Source of the DNA: Larix sibirica
Lineage: Eukaryota > Streptophyta > Pinopsida > Pinales > Pinaceae
Assembly: GCA_004151065.3 (NCBI GenBank)
Contig: NWUY0300007408.1
Span: forward strand, 23,209 to 33,265
DNA: 10,057 bases
Reading direction: 5' to 3'
The notes below the pieces were generated by a model. That model was given only the letters and a program-made list of their open reading frames with translations, was not told the DNA's origin and ran no database searches. A program made the position numbers and the translations under genes. This document shows, piece by piece, positions 7,533-10,057 of the stretch. Position 1 is the stretch's first letter. Every line of letters starts with the position of its first letter.

Positions 7533-7826
7533 AATCAAGACATCCAATTGAGCATTATACTGATTTCAAATTTCAAACAAGGACCCAGAAATGAGCCTTC
7601 TCATTCTAGTCCACTTAATAGCACTATTGAACTTGATAAACTTCTTCAAAATGGAGATAATGGGTAGGGTGTATTTGGGAACCAAGACATCCAAGTGAGA
7701 ATTATACCAATTTCAAATTTCAAACAAGGGCCCACAAATAAGCCTTCTCACTCTAATCCACTTAATAACACTATTGAACTTGATAAATAAATTCAAAATG
7801 AAGATAACGGGGAGGGTATTTCTAAA
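7533..7826. repeat. Tandem duplication, two 147-bp units
   Basis: Copy 1 starts at 7533 (AATCAAGACATCC) and copy 2 at 7680 (AACCAAGACATCC). CCACTTAATA recurs at 7611 and 7758, the same 147-bp offset, and the copies can be followed to GGGTAGGGTGTATTT versus GGGGAGGGTATTTCT. Identity is high but imperfect, with scattered substitutions. No third copy is clear on either side. The unit is non-coding in all frames as far as I can see. Confidence 0.85.
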
Positions 7827-7936
7827 CACACTAGGATGATCATAGGGGAGACTAAGGATAATAAATCTATATGTTGAGAAACAAATTGTGTGAATTCACA
7901 AGAAGAATGAAGTATAGATATTTCTTTATACATCTA

Positions 7937-8044
7937 ATATTTGAAATGGTCTCACTTAATCCATGTCTTATGATAATGTTTTCCACTCAAATATTTGAAA
8001 GTGTCTCACTTTATACATGTCTTAAGATAATATTTTCCACTCTT
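7937..8044. repeat. Tandem duplication, two 54-bp units
   Basis: The units 7937-7990 and 7991-8044 share about 46 of 54 positions, with ATATTTGAAA, TCTCACTT, CATGTCTTA and TTTTCCACTC common to both. 54 is a multiple of three, so the open plus-strand frame through it (7871-8281) repeats an 18-residue pattern. That frame has no recognisable domain, and I do not call it a gene. Confidence 0.85.
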
Positions 8045-8251
8045 CTATCATCACAAAATAAATTTTCTTGTACTTTGTTGATGCATGGGTGCATTCTGAA
8101 CAAAATATACAATTCTATGTTTTTAAAGGGACCTATAATTGGAGGAATGATACCAATCACTATATTCATGTTGAGGCTCATTGTTTCTCTTTCCTTTCCA
8201 TTTGGTTGGTTTCTTACTTGGTATGGTTATATGTCATTTTTTGGTGTGTTG

Positions 8252-8442
8252 TTAACTCCATATATGCTCAAAATCCATTGATATTTTTCCACAAAACATT
8301 CTTAATTGTTGTGCTTGACACCATATGGTTAGGAGTTGTTTTGCTATTAACTACATACATGCCAAAAAGTTGTTAATATCTACGCTACAAAATATTCTTA
8401 TTTTCTATGCTTAAAATAAAGTGGTTAGGTGTTGTTTGGAGC
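8252..8442. repeat. Tandem duplication, two units of about 95-96 bp
   Basis: TTAACTCCATATATGC at 8252 matches TTAACTACATACATGC at 8347 (offset 95). ACAAAACATTCTTA at 8291 matches ACAAAATATTCTTA at 8387, and GGTTAGGAGTTGTTT at 8327 matches GGTTAGGTGTTGTTT at 8423 (offset 96). The middle parts are more diverged. The duplication overlaps the end of a hydrophobic plus-strand open run (8068-8376) that has no ATG start at its 5' edge and is not supported as a gene. Confidence 0.7.
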
Positions 8443-8758
8443 ATGCAACATTGATTGCAAAGACCTTACTAACATTAGATGTCATTGTAGTTAACATCAA
8501 GGAACCAAAACCTACTATCACTTCGCCAAACCCCGTTGATAACTCAAGTCTAGCATAAGAGATTACCTGATTTCATCCCTATTTTTTAATCATTATACCT
8601 TCATTAGAGGGAGTAACATGGTTTTAGATACATACCTTTTCTAATTGTCATAAAATGATTGTATTGTAGGTGATGGATACTAGATACAAAGATGGCCAAT
8701 AAGCTAAAGTAATCAAATTCTTAATGTTTTTGTTAAAAGGCGGTCCCTTTGTACATCA
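8443..8758. other. Intergenic stretch, nothing recognised
   Basis: AT-rich, with stops in all frames and no repeat or RNA structure noticed. Confidence 0.4.
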
Positions 8759-8864
8759 ATTGATCTACAATTAAAACATGATAGGAACTATATTTCAACC
8801 TTTTCACATTGATTGATGTACATTTCAAACATGATAGGATCTATCTTTTCTCCAAAAGAGTTGA
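8759..8864. repeat. Tandem duplication, two 53-bp units
   Basis: ATTGATCTAC at 8759 pairs with ATTGATGTAC at 8812, and AAACATGATAGGA recurs at the same 53-bp offset (8774 and 8827 region). The first 35-40 bases of the units match well, while the remainder has drifted. Confidence 0.7.
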
Positions 8865-9684
8865 AAATCAACATTTTAAAATGAGAAGGGTAGAGGATGG
8901 CTCCCCACATCTCTTTGGCAAGTGCTTTATACATGAATTGAAATTGTGAGGTTATGATATAGTTGGGGTATGATATATTGGTGTGAATTGGATTTCCAAA
9001 TGGAATGTGGTTCTATTGTTTTTTCTACTTGATCTCTTTGAAGTTTTCATGTATCATTAAGTAGTTTTATTTGACTTATGTTTATAGATATAATGACTAG
9101 TTTTTGAAAAAACAACACTCTTTGATAAGGTGAAATTTAATATGCAAAGAAGAAAGATGTCTAAGTATTGTACATTGTACTAGTGCTTAGGTAGTATACC
9201 AACTTGACAAGATTCTAGCTTCTAGTATGTTTCTAGTGATGGTGATAAGTTATAATGGTTCATAATTAAGTTGTTTTAGTTTTAATGACTCATTATTTGA
9301 TTATTTCAGGTCACAACAGCATCCACCTTCCATATGAAGAATAAGCTAGATGGTTGTATCCATTTGAAGGAGAAGGAAGTTAATATTTGGAAAAGTCATA
9401 AATGTAGATGATTTTCATTTAAAGTATGGAGATGGTTTTTTTCATGGACCAATACTAGTCCATTAGTGGATATTCAGTTGGAAATTCAAATATATTGTAA
9501 TATTTGACTTTTCATATAATATAATTTACGTGGTTCAAATTATATATTTTTGCACTTGATTTTATTTAGTGTTGTAATTAATTAACTGATGCAACTTTGC
9601 ATGATTCATATGCGTATTCATATTAAATCACCATGAATATTGTATGACATTTTTTAAATTTATTCACAATATCATACTAATTAA
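8865..9684. other. Intergenic stretch, no supported gene
   Basis: No significant ORF. Around 9303-9310 the plus strand reads TTATTTCAG followed by a short open stretch of about 33 codons to the TGA near 9410. It looks like a 3' splice site and an exon, but it is isolated and has no recognisable protein motif. Confidence 0.35.
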
Positions 9685-9809
9685 TTTATATTGATTAATA
9701 ATGTTTTGCATGAACACAAATAAAATGAATATAAAATACTAAATTAATAGTTTATATTGGATAATAATGATGAACGAAATTAAATGAATATAAAACTACT
9801 ACAATAGTA
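9685..9809. repeat. AT-rich tandem duplication, units of about 60-66 bp
   Basis: TTTATATTG(A/G)AT-AATAATG occurs at 9685 and 9751 (offset 66), and AAATGAATATAAAA at 9723 and 9782 (offset 59). The second copy therefore lacks about 7 bp in the middle. Low complexity reduces certainty, but the order of matching words is preserved. Confidence 0.6.
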
Positions 9810-9849
9810 ATAAATATAATGAAAACGAAACTACTAAAAAGATATAAAT

Positions 9850-10057
9850 CACTATTACAAATGACAAATTTGTGACTAAAAAACAACCAAAATTTGCATA
9901 TACACGGCTATTGTTTTCAAGGTGGCACCTAATAGTATCTTATAATGCAACCAATATTTAGTCGTATTTACTTAGTCATTAATTAGCTTCCTTGATTTAT
10001 CATCTAGAAGTATATTAGTCATGCATTTGGTCATTAATTGTGACAATCAATGACTAA
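9850..10057 (+). mobile_element. CACTA-type DNA transposon terminus, truncated by the window edge
   Basis: CACTATTACAAATGACAAAT at 9850 fits the usual start of plant CACTA (En/Spm) terminal inverted repeats, which begin CACTA followed by a short A-rich, TGACA-like stretch. Behind it the subterminal motif TTAGTCA/TGACTAA recurs in both orientations: GTGACTAAA 9872-9880, TTTAGTCG 9957-9964, TTAGTCA 9972-9978 and 10015-10021, GGTCA 10029-10033, GTGAC 10040-10044, TGACTAA 10051-10057. Dense short subterminal repeats in both directions are a hallmark of CACTA elements, where the transposase binds. The 3 bp before the end are AAT (9847-9849), the predicted target-site duplication. No transposase is visible because the element continues beyond the edge. 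Confidence 0.7.

Noticed and set aside
7871-8376. Overlapping plus-strand open runs of 136 and 102 codons, the second strongly hydrophobic like membrane segments
   Set aside because: They cover tandem duplications in AT-rich spacer, the second lacks an ATG start at its 5' edge, and no family is recognised.

Overview
The window looks like nuclear DNA of a seed plant, rich in transposable elements; the long decayed AT-rich spacer would suit a conifer or other gymnosperm, but the species cannot be fixed from sequence alone. Evidence for a plant: a CACTA transposon terminus, a TATA-driven minus-strand gene with a good eukaryotic start context, G-box and GCC-box motifs, and no bacterial operon or Shine-Dalgarno signals.

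Left half (about 1-5170, moderate GC): one minus-strand unit. Read right to left it has: a 43-residue charged coding remnant (5168-5037); about 950 bp of diverged tandem repeats with a 281-284 bp period (4984-4027); a TATA box (3844-3837); an intact 430-codon ORF from an ATG at 3704; and its C-terminal continuation, a linker plus long coiled coil ending in an Ala/Ser-rich tail near 391. That continuation is broken by two 1-nt homopolymer frameshifts and eight in-frame stops. The ancestral protein was about 1,100 residues. I recognise no named family; the layout (coding tail, tandem-repeat spacer, extra ORF, possible LTR at 312-1) resembles the 3' part of a plant LTR retrotransposon carrying an additional ORF. 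No reverse transcriptase, integrase or gag motif is visible, so that placement is inference.

A single N at 4716 is flanked by two identical 208-bp copies (4508-4715 and 4717-4924). The 281-bp period of the surrounding repeats is restored only if one copy plus the N (209 bp) is removed, so this is almost certainly two contig ends joined without merging.

Right half (about 5172-9849, AT-rich): no convincing gene. It holds five separate two-copy tandem duplications with units of 147, 54, about 96, 53 and about 60-66 bp. At 9850 a CACTA-type transposon end begins and runs off the right edge, with TTAGTCA/TGACTAA motifs repeated in both orientations.

The best candidate for something undescribed is the large coiled-coil protein with its own TATA box and repeat-array upstream region. 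Its first 430 codons are intact while all ten lesions lie in the rest.
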